NCBI RefSeq assembly: GCF_900107755.1
Contig: NZ_FNQR01000013.1
Coordinates: 42,516-106,515 of the forward strand
From: Thalassobacillus cyri
GTDB taxonomy: Bacteria > Bacillota > Bacilli > Bacillales > Halobacillaceae
DNA: 64,000 bases
Reading direction: 5' to 3'
Below the pieces are notes generated by a model. The model did not search any database, had not been told where the DNA came from, and saw only the letters and a program-made list of their open reading frames with translations. The translations under genes were made by a program, and so were the position numbers. The stretch's first letter is position 1. Each line of letters starts with the position of its first letter. This document shows positions 22,355-31,079 of this stretch, one piece after another.

Positions 22355-23239
22355 TTATTTTTTAACTTGGCTCATAACTTCTTCAGCAAAGTTGTCTTCA
22401 CGCTTTTCCATGCCTTCGCCTACTGCATAGCGTACGAAACCTTTTACAGAACCGCCTGTAGATTCGACGAACTTTTTAACTTTTTGATCTGGATCTTTTA
22501 CGAAGCTTTGTTCAAGCAGGCAAATTTCCTCAAAGAATTTACCTAAGCGGCCTTCTACCATTTTTTCAACAATATGCTCAGGCTTGCCTTCATTCAACGC
22601 TTGAGTCTTAAGCATTTCACGTTCTTTGTTTACTTCTTCTTCAGAGACCTCATCACGGGATACATAACGAGGGTTGACAGCAGCGGTATGCATCGCTACA
22701 TCTTTAGCTGCAGCTTCATCAGTCGTACCCTCCAGAAGAGTTAGTACGCCGATGTTTCCACCCATGTGAATGTAAGCACCGAAAGCGTCGTTATCTGTTT
22801 TGTTAAGAATGGTGAAACGGCGAAGAGAAATTTTCTCACCGATTTTAGCAATCGTGGAATTGATATATTCGTTTACAGTATCGCCTTCGCCATGAAGCTT
22901 TTGCTCCAAAGCTTCTTCTGCTGTAGCAGGCTTTTGAGAAAGTAAGTGCTTGCCAAGCTCCTGAAGAAGAGCTTTGAATTGATCGTTCTTTGTGACGAAG
23001 TCAGTTTCGCAGTTGACTTCAAGCAATACAGCAGTGTTTCCATCAACTTCAACGTGTGCAGAACCTTCTGCTGCGATACGATCCGCCTTCTTTTGTGCTT
23101 TAGAGATACCTTTTTCGCGAAGCCATTCCATCGCTTTGTCCATATCTCCATCTGATTCCGTTAGTGCTTTTTTACAATCCATCATACCTGCACCAGTTTT
23201 TTCGCGCAGTTCTTTTACCATTTTAGCAGTTACAGCCAT
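22355..23239 (-). CDS. tsf: Translation elongation factor Ts
   Basis: EF-Ts is the nucleotide-exchange factor for EF-Tu. The 294-residue product has the N-terminal UBA-like domain with [16 protein letters not shown], the core signature [15 protein letters not shown], and [12 protein letters not shown]. The ATG follows AAAGGAGG. It is separated from rpsB by 187 bases containing a strong terminator, as commonly found in this pair. Confidence 0.98.
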   Translation of the reverse strand: MAVTAKMVKELREKTGAGMMDCKKALTESDGDMDKAMEWLREKGISKAQKKADRIAAEGSAHVEVDGNTAVLLEVNCETDFVTKNDQFKALLQELGKHLLSQKPATAEEALEQKLHGEGDTVNEYINSTIAKIGEKISLRRFTILNKTDNDAFGAYIHMGGNIGVLTLLEGTTDEAAAKDVAMHTAAVNPRYVSRDEVSEEEVNKEREMLKTQALNEGKPEHIVEKMVEGRLGKFFEEICLLEQSFVKDPDQKVKKFVESTGGSVKGFVRYAVGEGMEKREDNFAEEVMSQVKK

Positions 23240-23375
23240 GTTATTTCCTCCTTTAGAAATTTAGCATTCAACGTATGCTTTATTAGTTAAATTTAAACAA
23301 AGAAGAAAAGGAAGTCCGGCTTCGGGTGGAAGCTAGATTGCATACACTTGCGTCCTAAGGCCTCTGAACATCCTC

Positions 23376-23416
23376 TTTAAAAAAGGTGATAAAAGGTTCA
23401 CCCTCTTATCACCTTT
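23376..23416 (-). terminator. Terminator between rpsB and tsf
   Basis: A perfect 11-bp stem, AAAGGTGATAA with TTATCACCTTT, has a 13-base loop and a six-T tract on the minus strand. It begins about ten bases after the rpsB stop. Reduced read-through would give tsf a lower level than rpsB. Confidence 0.9.
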
Positions 23417-23426
23417 GAAACCTTTG

Positions 23427-24170
23427 TTACTCGGTTGCAGCTTCTGCTTCTTCAGCTGGAGCAGACTCTTCTGCAACTTCAGTTTCTTCCCCTTGCTTCG
23501 CTTCAAGAACAGCGTCAGCCATTTTAGAAGTAAGCAATTTAACAGCACGAATCGCATCGTCATTTGCTGGAATGACATAATCGATTTCGTCCGGGTCACA
23601 GTTTGTATCTACAATTCCGACAATAGGAATGTTCAGTTTATGAGCTTCAGCAATAGCAATGCGCTCTTTACGCGGGTCAATAACGAACATTGCATCAGGA
23701 AGACTCTTCATTTCTTTAATACCGCCTAAGAATTTGACTAGACGATCTTTTTCTTTAAGAAGACCGACTACTTCTTTCTTAGGAAGTACGTCGAAAGTTC
23801 CGTCTTCTTCCATGCGCTCGATATCTTTCAAACGATTGATACGCTTGCGGATAGTTTGGAAGTTTGTCAATGTACCACCCAACCAGCGTTGGTTGATGTA
23901 ATACATACCACAGCGGGTAGCTTCATCGCGTACTGTTTCTTGTGCTTGTTTTTTTGTACCGACGAAAAGAATGTTTCCGCCGTCAGCAGCTACGTCCTTG
24001 ACGTAGTTGAATGCTTCATCTACTTTTTTGACCGTCTTTTGAAGGTCGATGATGTAGATGCCGTTACGCTCCGTGAAGATGTATTTTTTCATCTTCGGGT
24101 TCCAGCGGCGAGTTTGGTGTCCGAAATGAACACCAGCTTCAAGCAGCTGTTTCATTGAAATTACAGACAT
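23427..24170 (-). CDS. rpsB: 30S ribosomal protein S2
   Basis: S2 joins the small subunit late in assembly. The 247-residue product has the standard motifs: [54 protein letters not shown] and [10 protein letters not shown]. The C-terminal tail of about 30 residues is Ala/Glu-rich and acidic, longer than in many Bacilli. The SD is CAGGAGG. It has its own sigma-A-type promoter just inside the swrB end. Confidence 0.98.
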   Translation of the reverse strand: MSVISMKQLLEAGVHFGHQTRRWNPKMKKYIFTERNGIYIIDLQKTVKKVDEAFNYVKDVAADGGNILFVGTKKQAQETVRDEATRCGMYYINQRWLGGTLTNFQTIRKRINRLKDIERMEEDGTFDVLPKKEVVGLLKEKDRLVKFLGGIKEMKSLPDAMFVIDPRKERIAIAEAHKLNIPIVGIVDTNCDPDEIDYVIPANDDAIRAVKLLTSKMADAVLEAKQGEETEVAEESAPAEEAEAATE

Positions 24171-24289
24171 GTTAATTCCTCCTGTTTGGTTTTTTTAGTA
24201 TCCTCCGGCCACTTCATCTTCCTTCCGAAACTCATGTATAGAGCACCCTCGGCAGGAATCTGCAACCGTGTGTATTGACACCAAAAGTA

Positions 24290-24318
24290 AATATATCATA
24301 AGCCATTGGTGCAATCAA
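24290..24318 (-). promoter_or_regulatory. Sigma-A-type promoter of rpsB, with a ~110-base leader
   Basis: On the minus strand TTGATT (24313-24318), a 17-base spacer and TATATT (24290-24295) form a good vegetative promoter. It starts only six bases after the swrB stop codon. The predicted start near 24283 gives a leader of about 110 bases with a stem-loop (GCAG/CTGC flanked by CGG/CCG) near 24245-24260. An S2-controlled leader is plausible, since rpsB mRNAs are autoregulated in other bacteria, but this is inference. Confidence 0.7.
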
Positions 24319-24324
24319 GTATAA

Positions 24325-24819
24325 TCACATATTTTGTTGATTGAATTTCAAAATCAAGGCAATTTCTGTCTTACCCCTGTTTAATTTGCGGGCGATTTCC
24401 TCAACAGCGTAACCCTGGTCTTCCAGTGCAAATACCTGGGTCGAGATAGAAGGTTCATAGTTTACTTGTTCATTTCCCGGCATAAGAGGCTGGTAAACCG
24501 GCTTTGATTGTTTCTCAAAGTTCTGTTGTCCACGGGTACGGACAGGATTTTCTTCTCCAGAAACACGATTTCGCCCCGGGTGTGAAGGGGAAAAATGGGG
24601 CTCTGTTTTTCCTTCCATATCAAGCATTTGCTGTAAACGTTCATTTTCTTCTTTGATTTCAAGCAGATATGCGGTAAACATCTGTTCTATATCCTCTGCT
24701 ACTTGCTTTTGGCGAGTCTCGAGTTCTTCTGCTCTCTTCACCCTCGTGGACAGGATAACCATGCTCAGTATCAGAACGCCGTGTACTATAAAACTAATGA
24801 TCAATAAAAAAGTAACCAT
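24325..24819 (-). CDS. swrB: SwrB-like swarming motility protein (YlxL)
   Basis: SwrB in B. subtilis is a single-pass membrane protein that promotes flagellar switch/export maturation and so raises sigma-D activity. The 164-residue protein has an N-terminal membrane helix (residues 2-24, LLIISFIVHGVLILSMVIL), a coiled-coil region (about 28-68, RVKRAEELETRQKQ onward), a low-complexity linker, and a C-terminal helix-turn-helix-like segment (YAVEEIARKLNRGKTEIALILKF). Identity rests on this architecture and on its place at the end of fla/che before rpsB. Sequence similarity in the middle is expected to be low. Confidence 0.85.
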   Translation of the reverse strand: MVTFLLIISFIVHGVLILSMVILSTRVKRAEELETRQKQVAEDIEQMFTAYLLEIKEENERLQQMLDMEGKTEPHFSPSHPGRNRVSGEENPVRTRGQQNFEKQSKPVYQPLMPGNEQVNYEPSISTQVFALEDQGYAVEEIARKLNRGKTEIALILKFNQQNM

Positions 24820-24866
24820 TAAACAACCCCCGCTATTTCCAAAATCCTTTCAAATATATACTTTCC

Positions 24867-26239
24867 TTATCCCAGAGAGCGAATCACGATTTCTCCTTTC
24901 GTAAGTGTAGCATATACATTAGTAATCGGACGGAAGATTTTCCTATGATACATGCCGAAACCGATTTCCACATTAGAGTACAATGTGCCATTAATGGAAA
25001 GCCTTGTATCTTTTAATTCCCCAATATCACTCTTCAGCTCACTTAACTCTTCTAAAAGAACTTGCCTTCTAAGTTCATAATTATGTAATGAATTTTTTTG
25101 ACGCAGCATCGTCACCCGTTCTTTTGGGGTTAATTCTCCGGTTTTATGTTTCTTATTATCCAGATGATTACCAATCAATCGTAATTTTTTTATATTATCT
25201 TCAAGTATCGTATGTTCATCCTGCAACGTTTCTTCTCTTGCTTTCACCTTTTTATTCACACCTAAATACAATTCAGTGATGGTGCTCATACGGTTTCCAG
25301 CATCTTTCGCTTCTATTGCGCGTCCGGCCGATAATACACCGCCAATAATATGACCTTGTTGACAATAAATATCCCCTTTGGCAATCACTTCACTGTGGAG
25401 TATGGATTTTTCTACAAAAAGGTTTCCTCCAGCCTCGACCATGCTTTGATTGATATACCCAAGACGAACGTCCATCCCAGCAGTGATTTCCGATTTTCCC
25501 TGTCCAGCTATTCCTTCTGTTATCGTAATTGTTCCCCCAGCATCCAGTTTCGCTCCCTCTACGAGCCCTTTCACTGTGATATCGCCTTCTGCTTTAATTT
25601 GATAACCTGTTGGAACATTTCCTCTTACAGTGACCGAACCGACAAAGTCTAAATTGTACGCATATCCAAATCACCGTTAACCTCATAAGAAGGGAGCACG
25701 TTTAGTGCATGGCCCCTAATATTTAATTGTCCGGAAGCCCTGGCATAAAAAGCATTATCCGCCGGGTTCATTTGAACGTTTTCTCCAGCAATCATACGTG
25801 CGGCACGTCCTGGTTTTCCTTGTATTATTTCACCAAGTATATTTTCCCCAGGCGTTCCTGGTCCAGGAGGTACAATGACTGCAATCCGTTCTCCTGCTTC
25901 TACGGAAGGGATATGGATGATATCCCTGAAACTAACTTTCTCTTTATCATTAATCGTATGGGTGTAGGGCTTATCGAATAATACTTGTCCATCTTCCCCT
26001 TTAATAGGTTCCGTTCCTACAGCGGCTAAGATTGGAAACAACGTGGTATCTTCTGCTGCTGCCACTTGTTCAATCAATTCGAGATTAATACCGAACTGCA
26101 CATGATGGTGTTGCAAAAATTCCAATAGCACTTCCCTTGATAGCGGAAATGGCAGATCATCATCTTTTCTGATGTCCAATTCCACCTTCATCTTATCTTT
26201 TGCTATTCTTATCATTAAATAATCGTGATCCATTTCCAT
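24867..26239 (-). pseudogene. DUF342/FapA family protein, split by a frameshift
   Basis: Two adjacent reading frames together make one DUF342/FapA-like protein of about 456 residues. Frame 1 (25649-26239, ATG behind AGAGGTG) holds the N-terminal domain, the segment HIPSVEAGERIAVIVPPGPG and the start of the beta-helix, ending at YEVNGDLDMRTI plus TAG. The other frame is open from 25670 down to 24867 and continues directly with LDFVGSVTVRGNVPTGYQ, the next beta-helix turns (AEGDITVKG, ITEGIAGQGKSEI), a coiled coil and a C-terminal beta domain. One added base in the overlap 25652-25670 (for example restoring AAA at 25654-25655) would join them. The family's function is not settled; members are linked to membrane or polar assemblies. 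It could be a recent mutation or a sequencing error. Confidence 0.85.
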
Positions 26240-26260
26240 GCTATCACCTCTAGCTGATCA

Positions 26261-27037
26261 TCAATCCAACAATAACCCTGCAAGTCCATCTTTCAATTTG
26301 AATAATGCCTTTGCATGAATTTGTGAAATCCGGGAAGTCGTCAATCCTAGCACATGACCGATTTCGGTCAAAGTAAGTTCTTCATAATAAAACAGGCTGA
26401 TAACAAGTTGTTCTTTCTCTTTCAACTTTTTTATTCCTTCTGCCAGATCCTGATGGTTTTCCTGTTGCACCAAATTTTTTTCAGGGGTCAATGTTTTCGT
26501 GTCGGGGAGTGTGTAACCTATCCCTTCCTTATGTTCACTGTCGCCATCCTTAGATTTATCTTCCATGGATAGCACATGGGCAAATAAGGAATCTTTAATG
26601 ACTTCAGCTACCTCTTCTTCTCCCATGTCCAATGCTTCTCCTATTTCTTTTGCGGAAGGGGGGCGCTGCAACTGCTGCTCCATACATTCTGATACGTGTT
26701 CGATTTTTTTAGCCTTGTCTCTTACAGACCGAGGCAGCCAATCTTCTTTACGCAATCCATCCATGATGGCTCCGCGAATTCTGAATGACGCATATGTATC
26801 AAATTTCAAATCGCGATTGATATCAAATTTTTTAAGAGCATCATATAACCCCAGCAGTCCTAAACTTTTAATATCTTCTTTATTTACACTTGAAGGCAAA
26901 TGGGCAGATATTCGCTGCACATGAAAGTTTACAAGATGAAGATGTTTTTCAATCAATTCATTTGCAGCTTCCATATCTTCTTCGTGCTGCCACTGACTCC
27001 ATAGTTCTTGTTCCTTTGCAGATAACGAGTTTGCCAT
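26261..27037 (-). CDS. sigD: RNA polymerase sigma factor SigD (FliA family)
   Basis: Sigma-28-type factor that drives late flagellar, chemotaxis and autolysin genes. The 258-residue product starts at the ATG at 27035-27037 (MANSLSAKEQELW) behind AAGGAGGGG. Region 2 is visible as HLHLVNFHVQRISAHLPS, DIKSLGLLGLYDALKKFD and FDTYASFRIRGAIMDGLR. Region 3 is DWLPRSVRDKAKKIE. Region 4 is YYEELTLTEIGHVLGLTTSRISQIHAKAL. Its place near the 3' end of the long operon fits the known use of transcript position to set SigD level in B. subtilis. Confidence 0.96.
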   Translation of the reverse strand: MANSLSAKEQELWSQWQHEEDMEAANELIEKHLHLVNFHVQRISAHLPSSVNKEDIKSLGLLGLYDALKKFDINRDLKFDTYASFRIRGAIMDGLRKEDWLPRSVRDKAKKIEHVSECMEQQLQRPPSAKEIGEALDMGEEEVAEVIKDSLFAHVLSMEDKSKDGDSEHKEGIGYTLPDTKTLTPEKNLVQQENHQDLAEGIKKLKEKEQLVISLFYYEELTLTEIGHVLGLTTSRISQIHAKALFKLKDGLAGLLLD

Positions 27038-27086
27038 ACAACCCCTCCTTCTTCTAACAAGGTAATTCATACGTAAGATGAAACTA

Positions 27087-27395
27087 TTAATCTTCGTTTA
27101 AGAGCTGCCTGATCGTTTCCGAAGCTTGTTTGGCGACCGGCTCTTCCCGGGTAAAGTTTCTATCTTTTTCGACTTTTGACGTTTTCTCCGTATTGTGATC
27201 TACTTTTTGGTGATTGGTTCTATTAATATAGTGAAATGCCCATCGGAATGAAAAAGCGAGTACGTACATGAAAATAAATACAGAAGCGGCTCGAATCATA
27301 GATGTATCAAGTGAATTATTTTGCAGTGATAAAATTAATGATAAACAAAAACCGAACACAGCAAAGGATAAGTTCCACAAAAGATTTCCCGCCAT
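27087..27395 (-). CDS. Small membrane protein of unknown function between cheD and sigD
   Basis: This is a 102-residue protein I do not recognise. It has two hydrophobic helices (about residues 6-24, LWNLSFAVFGFCLSLILSL, and 33-53, MIRAASVFIFMYVLAFSF), then a charged cytoplasmic-type tail rich in Lys, Glu and Thr that ends in ETIRQLLNED. Its ATG overlaps the cheD stop (TAATG), so it is coupled to cheD and belongs to the operon. B. subtilis has no gene here. The predicted layout has both termini inside. A role next to SigD control or flagellar assembly is only guessed from position. Confidence 0.8.
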   Translation of the reverse strand: MAGNLLWNLSFAVFGFCLSLILSLQNNSLDTSMIRAASVFIFMYVLAFSFRWAFHYINRTNHQKVDHNTEKTSKVEKDRNFTREEPVAKQASETIRQLLNED

Positions 27396-27898
27396 TATAT
27401 TTCAGCCACCCCTCTATCCGCCGTCTTCACCTGCAGTATGTTGGTAGCAGGGTCGAACACCACTGTCCGGCCAGCTGTGCCACCAATATCCTCCGCTACC
27501 AACGGAATCCGGTGAGCTTCCAGCTGCTGCCTGACAGCCTTTACGTTTCTCGGTCCTATGCGAGCCAACCCATCATCTTTTTGTGAAGCGAACGGAAACA
27601 TTTGTGCTCCACCTGCGATTTTAGCTTTTAACATGTACCCGGCAATATGGTGTTTCTTAAAACCCGCTAATAATGCCTGGATGGCTGTGTCGGCATATTT
27701 AGCCTGATTGAGCGACGGACTATGGTTTAAACTGCTACTTGGAAGCATGACATGGGCCATCCCTGCCACTTGTCTATGTCTGGTAAATAATATGACAGCC
27801 ACACAGGAACCCAGCCCTGAGGTCTTGAGCATGTCGGGTGTTGTTACAAAATTCATGTCTGCAATACCCACTTTCACGACCTTCGCCACTTTAATCAT
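27395..27898 (-). CDS. cheD: Chemoreceptor glutamine deamidase CheD
   Basis: CheD deamidates receptor glutamines and binds CheC, helping adaptation in the three-system B. subtilis type of chemotaxis. The 167-residue product has the catalytic Cys32 in SGLGSCVAVIL, His49 in AGMAHVMLPSS and Thr26 just before SGLG, all intact. IAGGAQMFPF and RIGPRNVKAVRQQL are also conserved. The ATG overlaps the last codons of cheC by eight bases, with GGGAG as SD. Confidence 0.96.
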   Translation of the reverse strand: MIKVAKVVKVGIADMNFVTTPDMLKTSGLGSCVAVILFTRHRQVAGMAHVMLPSSSLNHSPSLNQAKYADTAIQALLAGFKKHHIAGYMLKAKIAGGAQMFPFASQKDDGLARIGPRNVKAVRQQLEAHRIPLVAEDIGGTAGRTVVFDPATNILQVKTADRGVAEI

Positions 27899-28523
27899 GG
27901 GCGTTTACTCCCAGTGAAGTGAATATCTTCTGATAAGAATCGGGGTCAGGCAATAGAAAAAAGTGACCGCGGATATCTTGCGTGGACCCGGTTTCATCCA
28001 CTAGCAGTGTTTCCACGACTATCGCCTGATCGCTATACTGAGATAATTCAAGTAATCCATAGCTTAATACAGCACCCACCATATCGATCGCTAATGCAGG
28101 CACCGAGGGCTGGAGGTTCATGTTTGTAAAATCAGCTAATGATGTTAAGTAAGAGCCAGTAAGGATATTGCCCAATTCCTGCATAGCAGAGACTGCCATA
28201 TCATCATAGGGGGGGTCTGTGAATTGACATGAAACGACACCGGTCATTTGCTTGACAAACATGCCAGCCTGCATTGGGGACAATACGAAAAACATATTCC
28301 CCGGGGCATCACCATGGATGCGAAGGTAAACAGCAACTACCCTTTCTTCCGGACCGCCTGCCAAATTCATCATTTCATCAAAATCTACTACTTTCACTGC
28401 TGGTACATGCATTTCAATTTTTCTATCTAATAATAAGGATAGGGATGTCGCTGCATGACCAGCCCCGATATTACCTATTTCTTTTAATACATCTAAGTCC
28501 AACTCACTGAATTCATTCATCAT
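27891..28523 (-). CDS. cheC: CheY-P phosphatase CheC
   Basis: CheC removes phosphate from CheY-P and is activated by CheD. The 210-residue product has two copies of the phosphatase motif: DVLKEIGNIGAGHAA (D11, E15, N18, then P41 with the expected 22-residue spacing) and the second copy AMQELGNILTGSYLTSL. Both carry the Glu and Asn needed for catalysis. There are two consecutive ATG codons at the start. It follows cheW by six bases. Confidence 0.96.
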   Translation of the reverse strand: MMNEFSELDLDVLKEIGNIGAGHAATSLSLLLDRKIEMHVPAVKVVDFDEMMNLAGGPEERVVAVYLRIHGDAPGNMFFVLSPMQAGMFVKQMTGVVSCQFTDPPYDDMAVSAMQELGNILTGSYLTSLADFTNMNLQPSVPALAIDMVGAVLSYGLLELSQYSDQAIVVETLLVDETGSTQDIRGHFFLLPDPDSYQKIFTSLGVNAHD

Positions 28524-28529
28524 TCAACG

Positions 28530-29000
28530 TTACCCTTCTACTGTCTTAATGACTTCTATCTCATCTTCGTGAAGTACTTTGTGAAGATCCAGCAGTATTA
28601 ACAACCTGTCTTCTAGTTTTGCAATTCCTCTTATGTAGTCTGTTTCTACCGTACCGACAACGGACGGAGGGGGTTCTACCATAGCCCCTGGTATGTCGGT
28701 TACATCGTTAGCAGCATCAACAATCATTCCCACCTTGATGTCATCCATATATACAATGATGATTCTGGTATTTTCTGATTGATCACTTTCTTTCATCCCG
28801 AAACGGGTCCGTAAATCGATGACTGGAGTAACCACACCTCGAAGATTTATGACCCCTTTAACAAAATCAGCGGTATTCGGCACACGTGTAATCGCCTGTG
28901 TCCGCTCTATCGACCCTACTTGTTGTACCGGAACTGCATATTCTTCTTTATTCAATTCAAACACGATCACTTTTAAATCCTCTTCAACCGTTGTGCTCAC
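28530..29000 (-). CDS. cheW: Chemotaxis adaptor CheW
   Basis: CheW links receptors to the CheA kinase. The 156-residue product is a single CheW/SH3-like domain with EYAVPVQQVGSIER, GVINLRGVVTPVIDLR, IIVYMDDIKVGMIVDAANDV and YIRGIAKLEDRLLILLDL. The start is GTG at 28998-29000 behind AAAGGAGG. It lies 30 bases after cheA. Confidence 0.97.
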   Translation of the reverse strand: MSTTVEEDLKVIVFELNKEEYAVPVQQVGSIERTQAITRVPNTADFVKGVINLRGVVTPVIDLRTRFGMKESDQSENTRIIIVYMDDIKVGMIVDAANDVTDIPGAMVEPPPSVVGTVETDYIRGIAKLEDRLLILLDLHKVLHEDEIEVIKTVEG

Positions 29001-29030
29001 CTATTAGCCCTCCTTTATTTATCTAAACCG

Positions 29031-31067
29031 TTACTTGATTAACGTATCGCTGTCTAATACCAGTGCGACCTGACCATCTCCAAGTATTGTAGCCCCTGAA
29101 ATTGCGAAGGCTTCCGATAGATACTCTCCTAAAGTTTTCAGGACAATTTCTTGCTGCCCAATAAAAGAATCTACCACGATTCCTGCTGACTTATCACCTT
29201 TTCGAACAATCACTACCGGATAGTTGTCGTTTTCTCCCTTTCCTTTTAAGTCAAATAGTTGCTTAATAAAGATCAACGGAATCATCCTACCACGAAAATC
29301 AATCATTTTTTGGTTGTGGGCATCCTTCATATCAGCAGGGGTAATCATAGCTGTTTCGATAATAGAAGATAAAGGAATCGCAAAAGTGTCTGACTCCAGC
29401 TTCACCAGTAAGGCAGAGATAATGGACAGGGTTAGTGGCAATTGGATAGAAAATTTACTGCCTTCCCCAAAAACAGAAGAAATATCTATCGTCCCGCCTA
29501 ATGACTCTATCGTATTCTTGACCACATCTAATCCGACACCACGCCCGGAAACATCTGAGATTTTATCTGCCGTAGAAAAACCGCTTGCCATGAGTAATTC
29601 ATAGACTTGCTTATCAGAAAGCTTTGCTGATTGTTCCTGGGTAATTACTGCATGATGGATTGCCTTGCTTAGAACTTTTTCACGACTGATTCCAGCCCCA
29701 TCATCAGATATCTCAATAAATACATGATTGCCGCTATGGTAGGCATGAAGTCTCAGTGTCCCTTCCGGAGGTTTTCCTTTTCCTGCTCTTTCGTCCGGTG
29801 ATTCAATCCCATGGTCAATGGCATTTCGAATCAGATGAACAATAGGATCTCCAATTTCATCAATTACCGTCCGATCCAGTTCCGTATCTGCGCCTGAAAT
29901 TTCAAGGTTGATATGTTTTCCCAGGTCTTTTGCCAACTGCCTGACCATACGAGGAAAACGATTGAAAACCTGATCGACTGGAACCATTCGCATGTTTAAA
30001 ATAATATCTTGCAGGTCTCCGGAAGTTCTGGCCATTCTTTCTACCGTTTCCTGTAATTCCTTGTGCTCTAATTCTTTTGATAGCTGTTCCAGTCTGCCCC
30101 TGTCTATAACCAGCTCTTCAAATAAATTCATTAAGATATCGAGCCGATCGATGTTAACACGAATGGTTTTGTTACCAGAGGCACGTTTTCCTGATGTATC
30201 AGGCACTTGATCTTTTACTCCGTTTGCTTCCGCAGGCTTTTCGATGGGATGGCAGCTATCATCTTCCGGTTGTTCAAATTGTTCAGGTAAAGGAGAGTCT
30301 CCTCCTGTTCCAGTTAAGGAAAAAGGGGTGACAACGACCTCTTCGATTTCAGACACTTTACTGATACTGCTTTGCACGTTTTCTCCCTTTTCCTGGGTAA
30401 CTAAAAGAACAGAAAAACTACTTTCAAATTGCTCATTTTCCAATTCATCAATAGAAGGTAACGCCTTGATGACTTCGCCTGCCCGCTCTAAAACTTCGAA
30501 CACCATATAAACCCTGGCTGCTTTCAAAAGGCAATCTTCATGCAGTGATATGGTGATATCCAGGAGGTGATACCCAGTCGCTTCCGCTTCTTGTAACACA
30601 GTTGTTTCGAACTCATCCAAATAGTATTCTATGGGTTTCTCTTGGGAATCAGACTGAACACGTTCTGTATCTGCCCCCACTGGCATTTTTCCTGATTCGA
30701 TCGCTTCTATCTTGGATGCGATCGCCGTAACATCACTTCTTCCTTGTCCACCATCCGAAATATCCATGATCATAGCTTCTAAATATTCAACCGCTTCAAA
30801 AAGGACATCAACCACCAGTGTGTCAACAATAATCTCACCATTCCGTAAAGCGTCCAATACGTTCTCCATTTTATGGGTCAAGTCAGCCAGGTCCTGAAAT
30901 CCCATGGTGGCTGCCATCCCTTTCAATGTATGGGCTGAACGAAAAATTTCCTGGATAATGGTTAAATCCTTCGGATTGCGTTCCAGCTCAAGCAGCTGGT
31001 CATTTACCGTCTGGAGATTTTCTTTGCTTTCCTCGATGAAAATATCCAAATATTGATTCACTTCCAT
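29031..31067 (-). CDS. cheA: Chemotaxis histidine kinase CheA
   Basis: CheA autophosphorylates and passes phosphate to CheY (and normally CheB). The 678-residue product has the P1 HPt domain with His46 in FRSAHTLKGMAATMGF, a P2-like middle region (about 140-230), the P3 dimerisation helices (about 310-370), and the P4 kinase domain with IRNAIDHGIE, ISDDGAGIS and GRGVGLDVVKNTI. It ends in a P5 CheW-like domain with IDFRGRMIPLIFI. Length and parts are normal. With a receiver-less CheB beside it, CheY may be its only phospho-target encoded here. Confidence 0.97.
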   Translation of the reverse strand: MEVNQYLDIFIEESKENLQTVNDQLLELERNPKDLTIIQEIFRSAHTLKGMAATMGFQDLADLTHKMENVLDALRNGEIIVDTLVVDVLFEAVEYLEAMIMDISDGGQGRSDVTAIASKIEAIESGKMPVGADTERVQSDSQEKPIEYYLDEFETTVLQEAEATGYHLLDITISLHEDCLLKAARVYMVFEVLERAGEVIKALPSIDELENEQFESSFSVLLVTQEKGENVQSSISKVSEIEEVVVTPFSLTGTGGDSPLPEQFEQPEDDSCHPIEKPAEANGVKDQVPDTSGKRASGNKTIRVNIDRLDILMNLFEELVIDRGRLEQLSKELEHKELQETVERMARTSGDLQDIILNMRMVPVDQVFNRFPRMVRQLAKDLGKHINLEISGADTELDRTVIDEIGDPIVHLIRNAIDHGIESPDERAGKGKPPEGTLRLHAYHSGNHVFIEISDDGAGISREKVLSKAIHHAVITQEQSAKLSDKQVYELLMASGFSTADKISDVSGRGVGLDVVKNTIESLGGTIDISSVFGEGSKFSIQLPLTLSIISALLVKLESDTFAIPLSSIIETAMITPADMKDAHNQKMIDFRGRMIPLIFIKQLFDLKGKGENDNYPVVIVRKGDKSAGIVVDSFIGQQEIVLKTLGEYLSEAFAISGATILGDGQVALVLDSDTLIK

Positions 31068-31079
31068 TTAAATTTCCCC

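Noticed and set aside
25640..25680. Programmed -1 frameshifting to join the two DUF342 halves
   Set aside because: The bases at the junction do not form a canonical X XXY YYZ slippery heptamer, and no strong downstream stem-loop is evident. A mutation or sequencing error is simpler.
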